64,000 bases of DNA from NCBI GenBank assembly GCA_029785235.1, contig JAFMAA010000002.1:186001-250000 (forward strand), given 5' to 3'. Positions 63,945 to 64,000 of the stretch are shown piece by piece. The notes under the pieces are model-generated. The model was not told the DNA's origin, ran no database searches, and was given only the letters and a program-made list of their open reading frames with translations. This DNA comes from Nitrososphaerota archaeon. Its GTDB lineage: Archaea; Thermoproteota; Nitrososphaeria; Nitrososphaerales; UBA183. The translations under genes and the position numbers were made by a program. How positions within the stretch are numbered: the first letter of the stretch is position 1; every line of letters begins with the position of its first letter.

Positions 63945-64000
63945 AGAGGCTCTATGTAGCGAGTGCATGCGGTTTCTCTGAGGCAGGGCGGGTCTTCCTG
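63942..64000 (+). CDS. nucleoside 2-deoxyribosyltransferase-like, N-terminus only
   Basis: MKRLYVASACGFSEAGRVFL at the window edge matches the first strand and substrate loop of the nucleoside deoxyribosyltransferase family, which exchanges bases on deoxynucleosides. TTG overlaps the GNAT stop. The rest is outside the window. Confidence 0.7.

Overview
The window is archaeal. Almost every gene has a TATA-like box (CTTTTAAA, CTTAAAT or TTATTAAT) about 25 bases before its start codon, so most transcripts are leaderless and many begin with GTG or TTG. Four tRNA genes carry introns bounded by bulge-helix-bulge motifs. The protein set is archaeal too: ATP-dependent DNA ligase, XPD-type helicase, NucS, Thg1, Pth2, a release-factor-1 relative and class III signal-peptide pilins. 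There are no ribosomal proteins and no central metabolism. I count 19 tRNA genes, many with unusual loops, next to genes typical of viruses (Endo VII-type HNH nucleases, MazG-like, HD-domain, deoxyribosyltransferase-like). This fits either a very large archaeal virus or plasmid, or a reduced and unusual archaeal chromosome. The sequence alone does not decide between them.

Layout. 0-7 kb: end of a DNA ligase, regulators, tRNA-Leu, a DnaQ-like exonuclease, an HNH nuclease. 7.6-12.8 kb: a membrane protein followed by an AAA-AAA-Lon protein, then a zinc peptide and a macro-like protein. 12.8-16.8 kb: surface glycosylation (two GT2-like enzymes, an FkbM methyltransferase, a polytopic GT-C-like protein). 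16.7-21.5 kb: a MoxR ATPase (with mini-intein) and VWA protein, flanked by three minus-strand genes. 21.5-31 kb: a type IV pilus locus with three pilin-like proteins, an assembly ATPase carrying a LAGLIDADG intein, a TadC-like membrane protein and an Ig-like surface protein.

31-41 kb: Nudix-HAD fusion, a 985-residue J-like/beta-CASP/zinc-finger/metalloprotease fusion, an interrupted release-factor-like gene, phosphoesterase, thioredoxin, Thg1, NucS and an ArsR-like regulator with a clear operator. 41-52 kb: an RNA-rich island with 15 tRNAs, four candidate structured RNAs, an HNH gene among the tRNAs, small proteins and several repeat families. 52-61 kb: small accessory and nucleotide-related genes, a CYTH operon, MazG-like, XPD-like helicase, Pth2. 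61-64 kb: very small leaderless genes, three more tRNAs, an HNH remnant, a GNAT protein and the start of a nucleoside deoxyribosyltransferase.

Main leads. (1) A release-factor-1-like gene with an in-frame UGA, GGS instead of GGQ, SIRS instead of NIKS, and no C-terminal domain. (2) tRNAs with C33 only where the anticodon is all pyrimidine, tRNA-Ala pairs with the same acceptor-stem bulge, and a rare tRNA-Ile(UAU). (3) A palindromic 41-base element present three times with a constant 17-base variable centre. (4) Several promoter-linked structured RNAs matching no family I could recognise.
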